Shown: positions 8,591-17,812 of the stretch, piece after piece
Layout: each line of letters starts with the position of its first letter
Position numbering within the stretch: the first letter of the stretch is position 1
The notes under the pieces: model-generated
What the model was told of the DNA's origin: nothing
Databases searched by the model: none
What the model saw: the letters and a program-made list of their open reading frames with translations, nothing else
Made by a program: the position numbers and the translations under genes
Assembly: GCA_963760375.1 (NCBI GenBank)
Contig: CAVXCS010000002.1
Coordinates: 124,001-188,000 of the forward strand
Direction: 5' to 3'
DNA length: 64,000 bases
Source: Pelagihabitans sp963760375
GTDB taxonomy: Bacteria; Bacteroidota; Bacteroidia; Flavobacteriales; Flavobacteriaceae

Positions 8591-9010
8591 TTAATATATT
8601 TCCCTGCCCGCAAAATGAAAGGCACCCTCAATGGCCGCATTTTCATCGCTATCGGAACCATGTACCGCATTCTCACCAATATCTTTTGCGAACATCTTGC
8701 GTATGGTACCTTCTGCTGCTTCGGCTGGATTGGTTGCACCGATCAAGGCCCTAAAATCTTCCACCGCGTTCTCTTTTTCAAGTATGGCCGAGACTATGGG
8801 ACCTCTGGTCATAAAATCGACCAACTCCCCAAAAAAGGGGCGCTCTTTATGGATGGCATAGAATTCCCTCGCATCCCTTCTGCTCAGTTGAGTATATTTT
8901 AAAGCGACGATCTTAAATCCGGCACTGGTAATTTTCTCCAAAATGGCACCGATGTGACCATTCTCGACCGCGTCGGGCTTGATCATTGTAAAAGTTCTAT
9001 TCGTAGTCAT
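8591..9010 (-). CDS. ndk: Nucleoside diphosphate kinase
   Basis: 139 residues, the normal length. It transfers the gamma phosphate of ATP to NDPs through a phosphohistidine. Visible are TFTMIKPDAV with Lys11, the catalytic His117 in AVHGSDS, and the surrounding SDSDENAAIE. Monocistronic: a strong promoter lies upstream and a terminator immediately downstream. Confidence 0.98.
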   Translation of the reverse strand: MTTNRTFTMIKPDAVENGHIGAILEKITSAGFKIVALKYTQLSRRDAREFYAIHKERPFFGELVDFMTRGPIVSAILEKENAVEDFRALIGATNPAEAAEGTIRKMFAKDIGENAVHGSDSDENAAIEGAFHFAGREIY

Positions 9011-9028
9011 GCTTTTTTAAATTTTGCG

Positions 9029-9058
9029 CAAAAATACGCTTTTCGTACCAACACACAA
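9029..9058 (-). promoter_or_regulatory. Bacteroidota-type promoter of ndk
   Basis: On the minus strand: TTG (9058-9056), exactly 19 bases, then TATTTTTG (9036-9029), a full match to the TTG-N19-TAnnTTTG consensus of the Bacteroidota primary sigma factor. It ends about 19 bases before the ndk ATG. Confidence 0.8.
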
Positions 9059-9061
9059 CTT

Positions 9062-10111
9062 TTAATAGGTTTGTTGCAGTGACCCATAAAGCCTTCCATC
9101 ATCGCCCAACATACCAAAGAATACTTTTTTAGCGTTCAGATCGAATTGCAACAGGCCGAAACTTTCCTTGGCCACTACGGCCCCTACCCTATAGGCATTG
9201 GGCTCGCCCTTAAATCTGGAATACACATGGGTCAACCCGCTACTGGTAAAATCGATGAGTGGGTAGTCCATACCGGGCACGGTGGTCCGGGAAAATTCTG
9301 AAATATGACGATCGCCGGAAAGTATGATGACCCCCCTGGCCCTTGAGGCCACCAACAATTTTTCGAGGCGTTCCACTTCATGGGGAAAGTTGCCCCAGCA
9401 TTCAAAACCATGCTCCTTGGAGAGAAACTGGATACTGCTCACGATCACATTGAAATCGGCCAATGAGTTCTTCAGCTCCGATTCCAACCATTGCCACTGT
9501 ACTTCGCCCAACAAGGCACCTTCCCCATAGACATTGGGTTTAAAACGTTTTTTCAGACTGGGGTCAGAAGTAAGGGGCGTCCGGAAATATCGGGTATCCA
9601 AGACCAGTATCTTGATGCTGCCATTGGTTTGTTTATATTCATGGGCACTATAGACCCCTTGCTGTTTTCTTATAGGATCTTCCTTGGAAACACCCATGAA
9701 ATTAAAAAACTCCTGTTCGCTTTCCTTTTTGGCGATGAATTCCGTACCTCCATCATTTTTTCCATAATCATGATCGTCCCAGGTGCCTATAATCGGTACT
9801 TGCCCTTTCAATTCTTGATAGCCCGGTATCCTATTTTGGTCTTGGTACATTTCCCTCAATTTTATGGCATCGTCGGTATCGGCATAAATATTATCCCCGC
9901 CCCATATCCAAAGATCCGGTTTTGTGGCCATGACGTCGTCCCATAGTCGGTTTGGCAAATTGGTCTTGTTACAAGAGCCAAAGGCAATCTTAAAATCGGA
10001 GGTATTTTGGGATATGCTTTTTAAACCATGGTCCACCCCCGGAGAAGACTGCCCCGTTTTGCGCATGGTAAGCGGTATAATGATCATAAGGGCAATTAAA
10101 ACGCGCTGCAT
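9062..10111 (-). CDS. PhoD-like alkaline phosphatase family protein, secreted
   Basis: 349 residues with an N-terminal signal segment. Metal-binding motifs of the PhoD-like metallophosphatase fold are present: FGSCNK, WIWGGDNIYADTDD, GTWDDHDYGKND and ILSGDRHISEF. Members hydrolyse phosphodiesters or monoesters using Fe/Ca or similar metals in the periplasm or outside the cell. It has no Tat-type twin arginine in its signal, unlike Bacillus PhoD. Divergent from the NrnA-like gene, with a TATTTTTG element at 10141-10134. The exact substrate is not evident. Confidence 0.88.
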   Translation of the reverse strand: MQRVLIALMIIIPLTMRKTGQSSPGVDHGLKSISQNTSDFKIAFGSCNKTNLPNRLWDDVMATKPDLWIWGGDNIYADTDDAIKLREMYQDQNRIPGYQELKGQVPIIGTWDDHDYGKNDGGTEFIAKKESEQEFFNFMGVSKEDPIRKQQGVYSAHEYKQTNGSIKILVLDTRYFRTPLTSDPSLKKRFKPNVYGEGALLGEVQWQWLESELKNSLADFNVIVSSIQFLSKEHGFECWGNFPHEVERLEKLLVASRARGVIILSGDRHISEFSRTTVPGMDYPLIDFTSSGLTHVYSRFKGEPNAYRVGAVVAKESFGLLQFDLNAKKVFFGMLGDDGRLYGSLQQTY

Positions 10112-10133
10112 GGTAACGGTTTAGGGTACATTA

Positions 10134-10183
10134 CAAAAATAGCACAACCACATTTAAGTCTAAGTTATTAAATCGTATCTTTG
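10134..10183. promoter_or_regulatory. Divergent promoter elements, phoD-like gene / nrnA-like gene
   Basis: TATTTTTG on the minus strand (10141-10134) precedes the phosphatase gene. TATCTTTG on the plus strand (10176-10183) ends five bases before the ATG at 10189, so the transcript of the nrnA-like gene would have almost no leader. Confidence 0.55.
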
Positions 10184-10188
10184 CCCGC

Positions 10189-11214
10189 ATGAATTTTGAG
10201 GAAATCAAAGCTGTTCGGACACTGTTATCATCGCCGAAAAAAATAGTGATCGTGCCCCATAAAAATCCTGATGGCGATGCCGTCGGTTCAACCCTGGCCC
10301 TGTACTTCTACCTAAACGGCAAGGGACATTCAGCCACCGTGGTCGTGCCCAATGAATATCCCAAATTCTTGAAGTGGTTGCCGGGAAACGATGAGGTGCT
10401 CAATTTCGAGAAACAGAATAGCCAGGCCAAAGAAAAATTGGAAGAAGCAGAGATCATCTTTACGCTCGATTTCAACCATTTGGGAAGAAGCGGTCAGATG
10501 GCACCGTTGCTGGAATCATCGAAGGCCACCTTCGTCATGATCGACCACCACCAAGCACCCGATACCTATGCAAAAATAACCTACTCCGACGTGAACATGA
10601 GTTCTACCTGCGAGATGGTGTACAACTTTATAGAATATTTGGGAGATTTGGAGGCCATAACCCCTGAAATGGCCAATTGTATCTATACCGGAATCATGAC
10701 CGACACCGGTTCTTTTAAATATTCCTCGACCACGAGCCGCACCCACAGAATAGCGGCCGACCTGATCGACAAAGGGGCCAACAATACCCGTATCCACAAT
10801 AAAGTTTTCGATACCAATACGCCAAGTAGGTTACATCTTCTGGGTTGTGCCCTGAAAAACATGGTTATCTTGGAAGACTATCGAACGGTTTATATCACTT
10901 TAAGCCAAGCAGAATTGGATCTGTACGGACATCAAAAAGGGGATACCGAAGGGTTTGTAAATTATGGACTTACCTTAGACGGCATCTGTTTCGCCCTTAT
11001 ATTCATTGAAAACAAGGAAGAGGGGATTGTTAAAATCTCATTGCGGTCTGAAGGGGATTTTTCGGTCAACGAATTTGCCCGTAAACATTTTAACGGTGGG
11101 GGACATATGAACGCTGCGGGTGGAAAGAGCGATGTTTCCATGGAAGAGACCGTATCCAACTTTTTGGGATATTTGACAAAATATAAGGGAGAGTTGAGCC
11201 AAGTAGCCCAATAA
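10189..11214 (+). CDS. DHH/DHHA1 phosphoesterase, NrnA-like (oligoribonuclease / pAp phosphatase)
   Basis: 341 residues. The DHH domain carries NPDGDAVGS, TLDFNHLG, the name-giving DHH at residues 119-121 (MIDHHQAP) and GIMTDTGSF; the C-terminal DHHA1 domain ends in GGGHMNAAGG. NrnA-type enzymes degrade nanoRNAs and 3'-phosphoadenosine 5'-phosphate with Mn. Length and domain order match. Followed after 41 bases by gldI. Confidence 0.93.
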   Translation: MNFEEIKAVRTLLSSPKKIVIVPHKNPDGDAVGSTLALYFYLNGKGHSATVVVPNEYPKFLKWLPGNDEVLNFEKQNSQAKEKLEEAEIIFTLDFNHLGRSGQMAPLLESSKATFVMIDHHQAPDTYAKITYSDVNMSSTCEMVYNFIEYLGDLEAITPEMANCIYTGIMTDTGSFKYSSTTSRTHRIAADLIDKGANNTRIHNKVFDTNTPSRLHLLGCALKNMVILEDYRTVYITLSQAELDLYGHQKGDTEGFVNYGLTLDGICFALIFIENKEEGIVKISLRSEGDFSVNEFARKHFNGGGHMNAAGGKSDVSMEETVSNFLGYLTKYKGELSQVAQ

Positions 11215-11255
11215 CATGGTTTGGATACTACCAACATAAGAATTGAATATTCATC

Positions 11256-11834
11256 ATGACCAAAATCAATAGTTTGAGGCATTTATTTCTAATTTTTGGG
11301 ATATTGACGTTGCTGGGCTGTCAAGGTCCGGAAGCGCGAAGGCCCATCAAAGTTAAATCGGGCAGTTATTTCAAGGAATCGATAGAAAGGAGCAAGCAAC
11401 TTTTGGCTTCGGAGGTAAAACTGATCAAGCAGATCATCGACAAAGATTCATTGCATCTTTACGAACACAGTGCCAATGGATCTTGGTTTTACTATGAGGC
11501 GAAAAACGACACCTCCGATTATTACCCAAAAACGGACGATCTGGTAACGCTGAGTTATAATCTGATCAGCCTCTCGAATGATACGATCTATACTGAGGAA
11601 GAAATTGGGGTACAAAGTTATAAAGTCGACAAGCAGGATGTTTTCCCCGGACTGCGATCCAGCGTGAAACTCTTGAAGGAAAATGAAAAAGCGACTTTTC
11701 TTTTTCCTTCTTCCCTGGCCTATGGCTATCATGGCGATGATCATAAAATTGGGGTCAACGTACCCCTGAAGGCCACGATAAGTATCCTGAAAATAGAAAC
11801 AGCCTCGCAAGCCGATTCAATACCAAAACCCTAA
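11256..11834 (+). CDS. gldI: Gliding motility-associated FKBP-type peptidyl-prolyl isomerase lipoprotein GldI
   Basis: 192 residues. A signal peptide ends at the lipobox LLGC (Cys22). A linker with a helical segment leads to an FKBP-like domain at about residues 85-185, including VFPGLRSSVKLLKENEKATFLFPSSLAYG, which keeps the FKBP core pattern. GldI is required for gliding and protein secretion in Flavobacterium johnsoniae, presumably by folding periplasmic parts of the machinery. Directly followed by a second PPIase gene. Presence does not prove that this strain glides. Confidence 0.9.
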   Translation: MTKINSLRHLFLIFGILTLLGCQGPEARRPIKVKSGSYFKESIERSKQLLASEVKLIKQIIDKDSLHLYEHSANGSWFYYEAKNDTSDYYPKTDDLVTLSYNLISLSNDTIYTEEEIGVQSYKVDKQDVFPGLRSSVKLLKENEKATFLFPSSLAYGYHGDDHKIGVNVPLKATISILKIETASQADSIPKP

Positions 11835-11868
11835 AATCAAAATTATTCTTTAAACAAAAACAGTTCAA

Positions 11869-12981
11869 ATGAAAAAAGCCTTTTTAGTAATCTTTATCGC
11901 CTCCATGGCATTTTCTAGTTGTAAATCAAGTCAGTATGCCGATCTGGGCGATGGTGTCTTTGCCGATATTGCGACCAATAAGGGTGATATCATTGTACGG
12001 CTGGAATATGAAAAAACACCCGTGACCGTTGCCAATTTCGTTTCCCTCGCCGATGGCTCGAACCCTTTTGTCAGTGCCGCGTACAAGGGCAAAAAATACT
12101 ACGATGGCATTATCTTCCATCGGGTGATCAAAGATTTTATGATCCAAGGGGGCGACCCGACCGGCACAGGAACCGGCAACCCCGGTTATAAATTCAAGGA
12201 TGAAATCAACGATTCGCTTCAGCATTATAAAGGCGGAATCCTTTCCATGGCGAACGCCGGTCCAACCACCAATGGGAGCCAATTTTTCATTACCCATAAA
12301 GAAACGCCCTTCCTCGATGGGAAGCATACCGTTTTCGGCGAAGTGGTGAAGGGGATGGAAGTCGTTGATTCCATCGCCAATGTGCGCACCAGCGCCGGCG
12401 ACAAGCCTGTTGATACCGTTAGAATGAACAGTGTAAAGATCATCAGGAACGGGAAAGCCGCCAAAAAATTCGACGCGGTGAAGATCATGACCGAATATTT
12501 TGCCGAGGAAGATGCAAGACAGGCCGAGATGGCCAAAATTCAACAGGAATTCGTAGCGGAACTGCAACAACAAATGGGACAGGCCGAAACGTTGCCATCG
12601 GGACTCAAAATTTTGAGTTTGAAAAAAGGCTCCGGTACAGTGCCTACGGTAGGGCAACAGGTGTTGGTTCGATACGCTGGATATCTTATGGATGGGACAT
12701 TGTTCGACAGCAATGATGAGGCCGTGGCCACCAAATTTGGCAAGTTCGACCCCAATAGAAAAGCCCAGGGAGGTTATGAGCCCGTGCCGATGGATTATAG
12801 TCCGGATGCCAGGCTGGTCGCCGGATTCAAAGAAGGATTGCTTTCCATGAAAACCGGGGATAAGGTCAGGTTGTTTATTCCTCCCCATTTGGGCTATGGC
12901 GCGCAAGGCGCCGGAGGGGTTATCCCGCCCAATGCCGATTTGGCATTCGACCTGGAGATTCTCCCGCCCGCAAACCAATAA
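11869..12981 (+). CDS. Cyclophilin-FKBP fusion peptidyl-prolyl isomerase, lipoprotein
   Basis: 370 residues. After a lipobox-like signal (FSSC, Cys18), residues ~28-190 are a cyclophilin domain (FHRVIKDFMIQGGDPTGTG, GSQFFITHKETPFLDGKHTVFG) and residues ~245-368 an FKBP domain (VLVRYAGYLMDGTLFDS, GFKEGLLSMKTGDKVRLFIPPHLGYG). A charged helix with repeated Gln links them. Two PPIase folds on one chain give a periplasmic folding factor of unusual breadth. It lies 34 bases after gldI and is followed by a clear terminator. Confidence 0.93.
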   Translation: MKKAFLVIFIASMAFSSCKSSQYADLGDGVFADIATNKGDIIVRLEYEKTPVTVANFVSLADGSNPFVSAAYKGKKYYDGIIFHRVIKDFMIQGGDPTGTGTGNPGYKFKDEINDSLQHYKGGILSMANAGPTTNGSQFFITHKETPFLDGKHTVFGEVVKGMEVVDSIANVRTSAGDKPVDTVRMNSVKIIRNGKAAKKFDAVKIMTEYFAEEDARQAEMAKIQQEFVAELQQQMGQAETLPSGLKILSLKKGSGTVPTVGQQVLVRYAGYLMDGTLFDSNDEAVATKFGKFDPNRKAQGGYEPVPMDYSPDARLVAGFKEGLLSMKTGDKVRLFIPPHLGYGAQGAGGVIPPNADLAFDLEILPPANQ

Positions 12982-12997
12982 AAAATTGAAAAGAAAT

Positions 12998-13025
12998 AGG
13001 CCCGAAAATATCGGGCCTTTTTTTT
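12998..13025 (+). terminator. Rho-independent terminator after gldI-PPIase operon
   Basis: Perfect 8-bp stem AGGCCCGA (12998-13005) / TCGGGCCT (13011-13018) with a 5-base loop, running into eight T (13018-13025). It lies 17 bases after the PPIase stop codon. Confidence 0.92.
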
Positions 13026-13041
13026 GAGTGAATGCTTACTT

Positions 13042-13779
13042 TCAAGAACCTTCTTTGGCCAGCTTCTCCCGATCCTCCCGCTGTGCCTTCTTTTTAAAAA
13101 ACCTTACCGTAAAATAGAAAATCCCCAAAGCCGCTATCGCAATAGCGAAGTACATACCGTTGTTTTCCATAATGGTGCGGCCTTCGAACCAGTTCATATT
13201 ATAGGCCAACAATAGGGTGGCCCCCATCATCCAAATAAAAGAAGTATTGTACTCTTTATAAAAAATCTTCTTCAGGTTGAATTCATTGCTCTTAAAAGTG
13301 TTCACGATGCCCTTCAGATTGGGCAACCATCGGTTGACCTTGCTGCAATAGACATCGAAACCGGCACCGAATTTATCCCTTAGAAAATGTTCCTCCGCCA
13401 TCACTATGGCCTGGTAAATGAATATAAACAGCGGTATCATTACAAAAAGGGCCACCATGGAATTGGACAGGATGCTCATCCCCACGATCAAAAGAATATT
13501 GCCCACGTACATGGGATTGCGACAATGGGAAAACAAGCCATCGGTGACCAGACCTTCGGCGTAGATCCTTCGGTTTTTGCCGCCCCTAACGATGTAGACA
13601 AGTCCTATGGTGAGCATGCGGATCAATTGGCCCACCACCGCTACGGCAAGGCCAATAAAAAAAATACGGGTATAGTTTTCGGAAATCCTGGGAAAAGGCA
13701 GGAACAAAAAAAGATAAAAGACCGGAAAAAGATAGTTCCGTGTTCTAAAGAAAAAGTTGCCTATTCTTACCATGCTCAT
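13042..13779 (-). CDS. Isoprenylcysteine-carboxylmethyltransferase-like membrane methyltransferase
   Basis: 245 residues. Several membrane segments plus the ICMT/PEMT-type signature: GLFSHCRNPMYVGNILLIVG, then EEHFLRDKFGAGFDVYCSKVNRWLP. Such proteins methylate lipids or small molecules at the membrane; the substrate is unknown here. A C-terminal hydrophobic helix is followed by a basic tail (FFKKKAQREDREKLAKEGS). Its ATG overlaps the cmoA stop codon (ATGA), implying translational coupling. Confidence 0.85.
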   Translation of the reverse strand: MSMVRIGNFFFRTRNYLFPVFYLFLFLPFPRISENYTRIFFIGLAVAVVGQLIRMLTIGLVYIVRGGKNRRIYAEGLVTDGLFSHCRNPMYVGNILLIVGMSILSNSMVALFVMIPLFIFIYQAIVMAEEHFLRDKFGAGFDVYCSKVNRWLPNLKGIVNTFKSNEFNLKKIFYKEYNTSFIWMMGATLLLAYNMNWFEGRTIMENNGMYFAIAIAALGIFYFTVRFFKKKAQREDREKLAKEGS

Positions 13780-14501
13780 TTAATTGCGATTAGTCCTGTG
13801 AAATTGTACCATTTAAAAAAGACCTCGGTATATCGAAAACCACAATTTCTCAAGAGTTCCTCATTTTCCGATAATTTATAGGGTACCAGAACGTTTTCCA
13901 AAGATTCCCTTTTTTTGGCTATTTCAATTTCATTGTAGCCATTTCTCTTTTTGAAATCGTAGTAATGTTCGATAAACAATCTGTTGAATATGGAGTGTTC
14001 GGTCAAAATCTTTTCGATCAAGATCACCGCCCCGTTTTCCGGCAAACTTTCACATACCTGCTTCAGGATTCTTTCCCGTTTGAGGGGCCGAAGGAACTGC
14101 AATGTGAGGCAAAAAATAACAACGGAGGGATTGTCAAGTTCTACGTTGCTGTTCAAATCCTGGTTCTCGTAGCGGACCTGGCGGGTCACCCCTTCTTTTT
14201 TCAGGTTGCTCTCGCATTTGATGAGCATCTCATCGGAATTGTCGATACCCACAAAATGGATGTCATTGGCCAGCACCTTGTCCAGATTGATCATGGTGGT
14301 GCCCGTAGAACAACCAAGATCGTAAACATTGGTGCCCTTCACGGCAAAATCTTTGGTGAGTTCGGCGATCATGCGTTGCATTTCAATATAGTATGGTACC
14401 GATCGTACCACCATATCATCGAAGACAGTAGCTACTTCCTTATTGAACTTGAAATCATATGCAGGTCTCTGGGCATCATTAAAAATGGCATCTTTAAGCA
14501 T
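13776..14501 (-). CDS. cmoA: Carboxy-S-adenosyl-L-methionine synthase-like (CmoA) methyltransferase
   Basis: 241 residues. Class I SAM-binding fold: VYDLGCSTGTTMINL (motif I), GIDNSDEMLIKC, ENQDL and CLTLQFL. The N-terminal FDDMVVRSVPYYIEMQ and the C-terminal segment EIAKKRESLENVLVPY are characteristic of CmoA, which makes carboxy-SAM from SAM and prephenate for wobble-uridine modification by CmoB. No cmoB is in the window. Overlaps the downstream membrane methyltransferase by four bases. Confidence 0.87.
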   Translation of the reverse strand: MLKDAIFNDAQRPAYDFKFNKEVATVFDDMVVRSVPYYIEMQRMIAELTKDFAVKGTNVYDLGCSTGTTMINLDKVLANDIHFVGIDNSDEMLIKCESNLKKEGVTRQVRYENQDLNSNVELDNPSVVIFCLTLQFLRPLKRERILKQVCESLPENGAVILIEKILTEHSIFNRLFIEHYYDFKKRNGYNEIEIAKKRESLENVLVPYKLSENEELLRNCGFRYTEVFFKWYNFTGLIAIK

Positions 14502-14511
14502 GTTCTAGGTT

Positions 14512-15051
14512 TTAAAATTTATAGGTAAAAGCCAATACGTAATTGTTGTCCCAACTGGAAAAAGTCAGATCGAAATGCTCCCGTTGATAGGGCGTCGTAA
14601 AAATATAAGCACTGCCTATTCCGATCAAGGCGCCCGCCAACACGTCCCAGCCATCATGCCTTTGGGCATTGATTCGACTATATCCGGTAAAAGCTGCCAG
14701 GCAATAGGCGGGAATACCATATTCCCAACCATATCTTTTTTGAAGGAAGGCGGCACTATGAAAGGTCGTAGAGGTGTGTCCCGAGGGAAATGACCGTACC
14801 CCGTTGTCGAAGGGCCTTTTTTTGTTGATGCCATATTTTAAACCGGCCGTCACCACCTGGTTCAAAACGAACCCTTTGGAAAATTGCCAGGTTCCTTTAC
14901 GATCCCCAAGAATCAAAGTGCTGCCCAACGCGGCAGCTGGCATGGCCATCAAAAGTACGTCGCTGGTGGTCTCTATTGCCACACTCTGGCCTTTCGAACT
15001 GAATGTTTGGCAACACAATGCTATGAAAATGGCAAGTCTGAGCGTTTTTAT
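14512..15051 (-). CDS. PAP2-family phosphatase, secreted, lacking a canonical start codon
   Basis: The C-terminal part is a PAP2 (type 2 phosphatidic acid phosphatase) domain with all three motifs: KYGINKKRPF, SFPSGHTS and GYSRINAQRHDGWDVLAG. The reading frame continues upstream of the first possible start (TTG at 15018) as IKTLRLAIFIALCCQTFS, a good signal peptide, but between the stop at 15105-15103 and that TTG there is no ATG, GTG or TTG. The most natural start position, 15051, reads ATA. Either a non-standard start, a mutated start (ATG to ATA), or expression from the TTG without signal. The C-terminus ends in FTYKF, typical of an outer-membrane or beta-rich tail. Confidence 0.75.
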   Translation of the reverse strand: MKTLRLAIFIALCCQTFSSKGQSVAIETTSDVLLMAMPAAALGSTLILGDRKGTWQFSKGFVLNQVVTAGLKYGINKKRPFDNGVRSFPSGHTSTTFHSAAFLQKRYGWEYGIPAYCLAAFTGYSRINAQRHDGWDVLAGALIGIGSAYIFTTPYQREHFDLTFSSWDNNYVLAFTYKF

Positions 15052-15262
15052 GATATAAGTAATGGTGCAGAACTGGAATACATTCCGCGTTGGTTCATCG
15101 ATTTAGTTCGGTTTCCACAAAGTACGTATTTTCGGCATCTATCCCTTAAAATCCCAAAAATAAAAATACATTCTAAAGGAATCTTAAAGTTTTAAACTAC
15201 CATCGACTGAGAAAAACCATGGCCCTTGGCCATTTGAACCCAAACAGGGCCGAGGGATAAGG

Positions 15263-17680
15263 TTAAAACTTGTATTTGAACCCCAGTCTGAAAACCTGCG
15301 TTTCATAATAGTTTTCATATAGTGCCGTGAATCCTTGATCGGTTACCTTTTGCCGTATGCCGAAACGGTTGAAAATATCACTTGCCGACAAGGTAAGCTC
15401 GGCCTTATTGGCCCATAGGGCTTTTTTAACACCAAAATCAACGGAGGAACGGGCCAGTTGCTCGCCTTGCGGAATGTTCCTTTTCGAAAAATAGAGGGCG
15501 GTCAATTGCACGGAAAAAGCGTTTGGCAAGTTGAATTCATTGCTCAACTTGGCATCCCAGGCATTGGCGGTGGAGGCGCTGATGGTAAAGGGCCGCTGAA
15601 AGGGAAACAACAATGTCCCTTGATAACGGTCAATGGCATTGGAATACCAGTTCAGACTGCCCGAAGCCTTCCAGTCATTGGTCAGGTCTTGGCTCAACAG
15701 GAGTTCGAGCCCCGTATTGGTGGCCCTTCCCGTATTTTGATAGATACGGTTCACGATATCATAATCGGGATTGGAATTGTCGATGCTGAAAATGCGCATG
15801 TATTGGTCTTTGATGATCCTGTGGTAGACCGCCGAAAAAATGGAGCCCGAATCCCAGGAATATTTATGGGCGATTTCAAAGGCATCGGTATACTGGGGCC
15901 GTAGATAGGGATTGCCCACTTTCAATAGCTCGGGATCGTCATATTTCGGAAAAACCCGAAGTTCAGGTTCGCCGGGGCGGTCTATCCTACGATTGTAAAA
16001 GGCAGATATTTTATTGCGTTCATTGAGCTTGTAGGTATATCGCACACTCGGAAAAAGTTTGAAGTAATCGTATTTATCATTGTTGGGATAGTAGGCATTG
16101 ACCGGATCCAAATCATAAAAAACATCGGTCTGTTCTGCCCTGAATCCCGCTTCAATGTCGTATTTTTCCCGCTCCCACAAATAATTGAAATAGGCGGCGT
16201 AAAGGTTCTCGCCCCAATCGGAAAAAGTGCCCAGATCGGGATAGATGATCGAATTGTTCCCGGGCGTGATCGTATAATCTACCGGCAACCGTCTGATGCG
16301 CAGTTTCGCGCCGAGTTCGATGCGGCCGCTGCGCAATGGCCGAACGTAATCGGTTGAAATACTGGTGGTATTTTCGATGGCCCGGATATTCGTTTTATCC
16401 CTTCCGATGCGAACCGCCGAACTGTCGTTGAGCGAATAGGTCTCGTCTTCCAGGCCTTGGGTATATTGGGCATTGGCACTTAAGGTATGCCCCACCTGTT
16501 CAAATTTGTGGCGGTAGTTCACCGCCGCATTGATATAGCGGGTCACTTCTTCTTCCTCCCAATTATAAAAGCGGTTCCGGGCGTTGGTGTTCAGGTCGAT
16601 AAAGGCCACCTGGGCGGTATCGATGTGCTTTTCACGGTCATAGAGTCCTGAAAATGTTAAACTGTTGTTCTCGTTCCAGTCGTAGTCGATGCCTCCATTG
16701 ATGATGGCCCTGAACTGCTTCCTGTTCTCCGGCACTTGGGAAATGATATTTCGACCGTCATCATAGTTCCTGGTCGTGAATTCATTGTTGGGCAGGGCCT
16801 CCTGTAGTATGAATTCGGACTGTAGGAAATAGTTGAGTTTCCCCGTTTTATAATTCAGGTTGAGACTCGGAATCAACTTCGGATTGGTGGTGAAACTCCC
16901 CAAGTCTGTTCTGGTGTCGGGCTTGCGTTGTCCCAAGGCGCCCAGACCAAAGGAAAGGCCAACATCCCCGTTCAGGCCCGATTGTTTTTCCTTTTTATAG
17001 ATGATGTTCACGATACCCGCGAAGCCGTTGGCATCGTACTTTGCGGAGGGATTGTTGATGATTTCAATTTTTTCGATGTTTGAGGCCGGGATGTTCGCCA
17101 AGCCTTTTTGGTTGCCAAAACCGGTAAGGCTGCTCTGTTTGCCATCGATCAGCACCACCACTTTATCGCTTCCCCGCAGAATGACCTTGCCTTCTTGGTC
17201 GAAAGTTACGCCGGGCATGGTCTTCATCGCATCGAGTACCGATCCTCCCGACTGTGCGATATTATCGGCCAGATTGAAGGTTTTTTTATTCAGGTCGGCG
17301 TTCGTGGTCGCTTGTTTCCCTATGACTTCTACTTCCTGCAAATTTTCAGCCGAGGCTTGAAGCGCTATTTTGCCCATGTCGAATATGGTGTTGAGACCGC
17401 CGGCTACCAGCGTTCTTTCGGTAGTTGCGTATCCAATGAACGAGAAGTACAGCCTGTATTTGCCCAAGGGGAGACCGAGCAGTTCGAACCGCCCTTCGGC
17501 ATCGGTGATCGCTCCGGTCACCAGCGCATTGCCATCAAAATCATGTACGGCCACGTTGGCAAAGGCCAAGGGCTCGTTGAGTTCGGCATCGAACAGCTGA
17601 CCGCTGATGGTCACCCTATCCTGTGCGCATATAATAAAGGCGTTGAAAAGTAAAAGATAAAAGGACAAGCAAATTTTCAT
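15263..17680 (-). CDS. TonB-dependent receptor / outer-membrane beta-barrel protein
   Basis: 805 residues. Signal peptide (ending near CAQD, residue 20), then a carboxypeptidase-regulatory-like domain (ISGQLFDAELNEPLAFANVAV, ALVTGAITDAEGRFEL), a plug domain (LDAMKTMPGVTFDQEGKVILRGSDKVVVLIDGK, residues ~150-190) and a long barrel ending in aromatic FRLGFKYKF. The ETQVFRLGF end and the family shape fit the 'outer membrane beta-barrel family protein' branch of Bacteroidota receptors. No SusD partner is adjacent, so it is not a classic SusCD pair. Substrate unknown. Confidence 0.93.
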   Translation of the reverse strand: MKICLSFYLLLFNAFIICAQDRVTISGQLFDAELNEPLAFANVAVHDFDGNALVTGAITDAEGRFELLGLPLGKYRLYFSFIGYATTERTLVAGGLNTIFDMGKIALQASAENLQEVEVIGKQATTNADLNKKTFNLADNIAQSGGSVLDAMKTMPGVTFDQEGKVILRGSDKVVVLIDGKQSSLTGFGNQKGLANIPASNIEKIEIINNPSAKYDANGFAGIVNIIYKKEKQSGLNGDVGLSFGLGALGQRKPDTRTDLGSFTTNPKLIPSLNLNYKTGKLNYFLQSEFILQEALPNNEFTTRNYDDGRNIISQVPENRKQFRAIINGGIDYDWNENNSLTFSGLYDREKHIDTAQVAFIDLNTNARNRFYNWEEEEVTRYINAAVNYRHKFEQVGHTLSANAQYTQGLEDETYSLNDSSAVRIGRDKTNIRAIENTTSISTDYVRPLRSGRIELGAKLRIRRLPVDYTITPGNNSIIYPDLGTFSDWGENLYAAYFNYLWEREKYDIEAGFRAEQTDVFYDLDPVNAYYPNNDKYDYFKLFPSVRYTYKLNERNKISAFYNRRIDRPGEPELRVFPKYDDPELLKVGNPYLRPQYTDAFEIAHKYSWDSGSIFSAVYHRIIKDQYMRIFSIDNSNPDYDIVNRIYQNTGRATNTGLELLLSQDLTNDWKASGSLNWYSNAIDRYQGTLLFPFQRPFTISASTANAWDAKLSNEFNLPNAFSVQLTALYFSKRNIPQGEQLARSSVDFGVKKALWANKAELTLSASDIFNRFGIRQKVTDQGFTALYENYYETQVFRLGFKYKF

Positions 17681-17812
17681 AGGGCTTAAGGCTTCAATTT
17701 TTGGCGAAAATAGGTCATAAATCTAAAGGGAGTTTAAAGCGGTTTTTCTTTTAGGCAGAAATCCGGGCTCTTTGAACCTCAATGAAAGTCAACTTTGAAT
17801 ACATGCCGACCG

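Noticed and set aside
11926..12978. 350-codon minus-strand open frame
   Set aside because: Complete shadow of the cyclophilin-FKBP fusion gene on the other strand, caused by codon bias.
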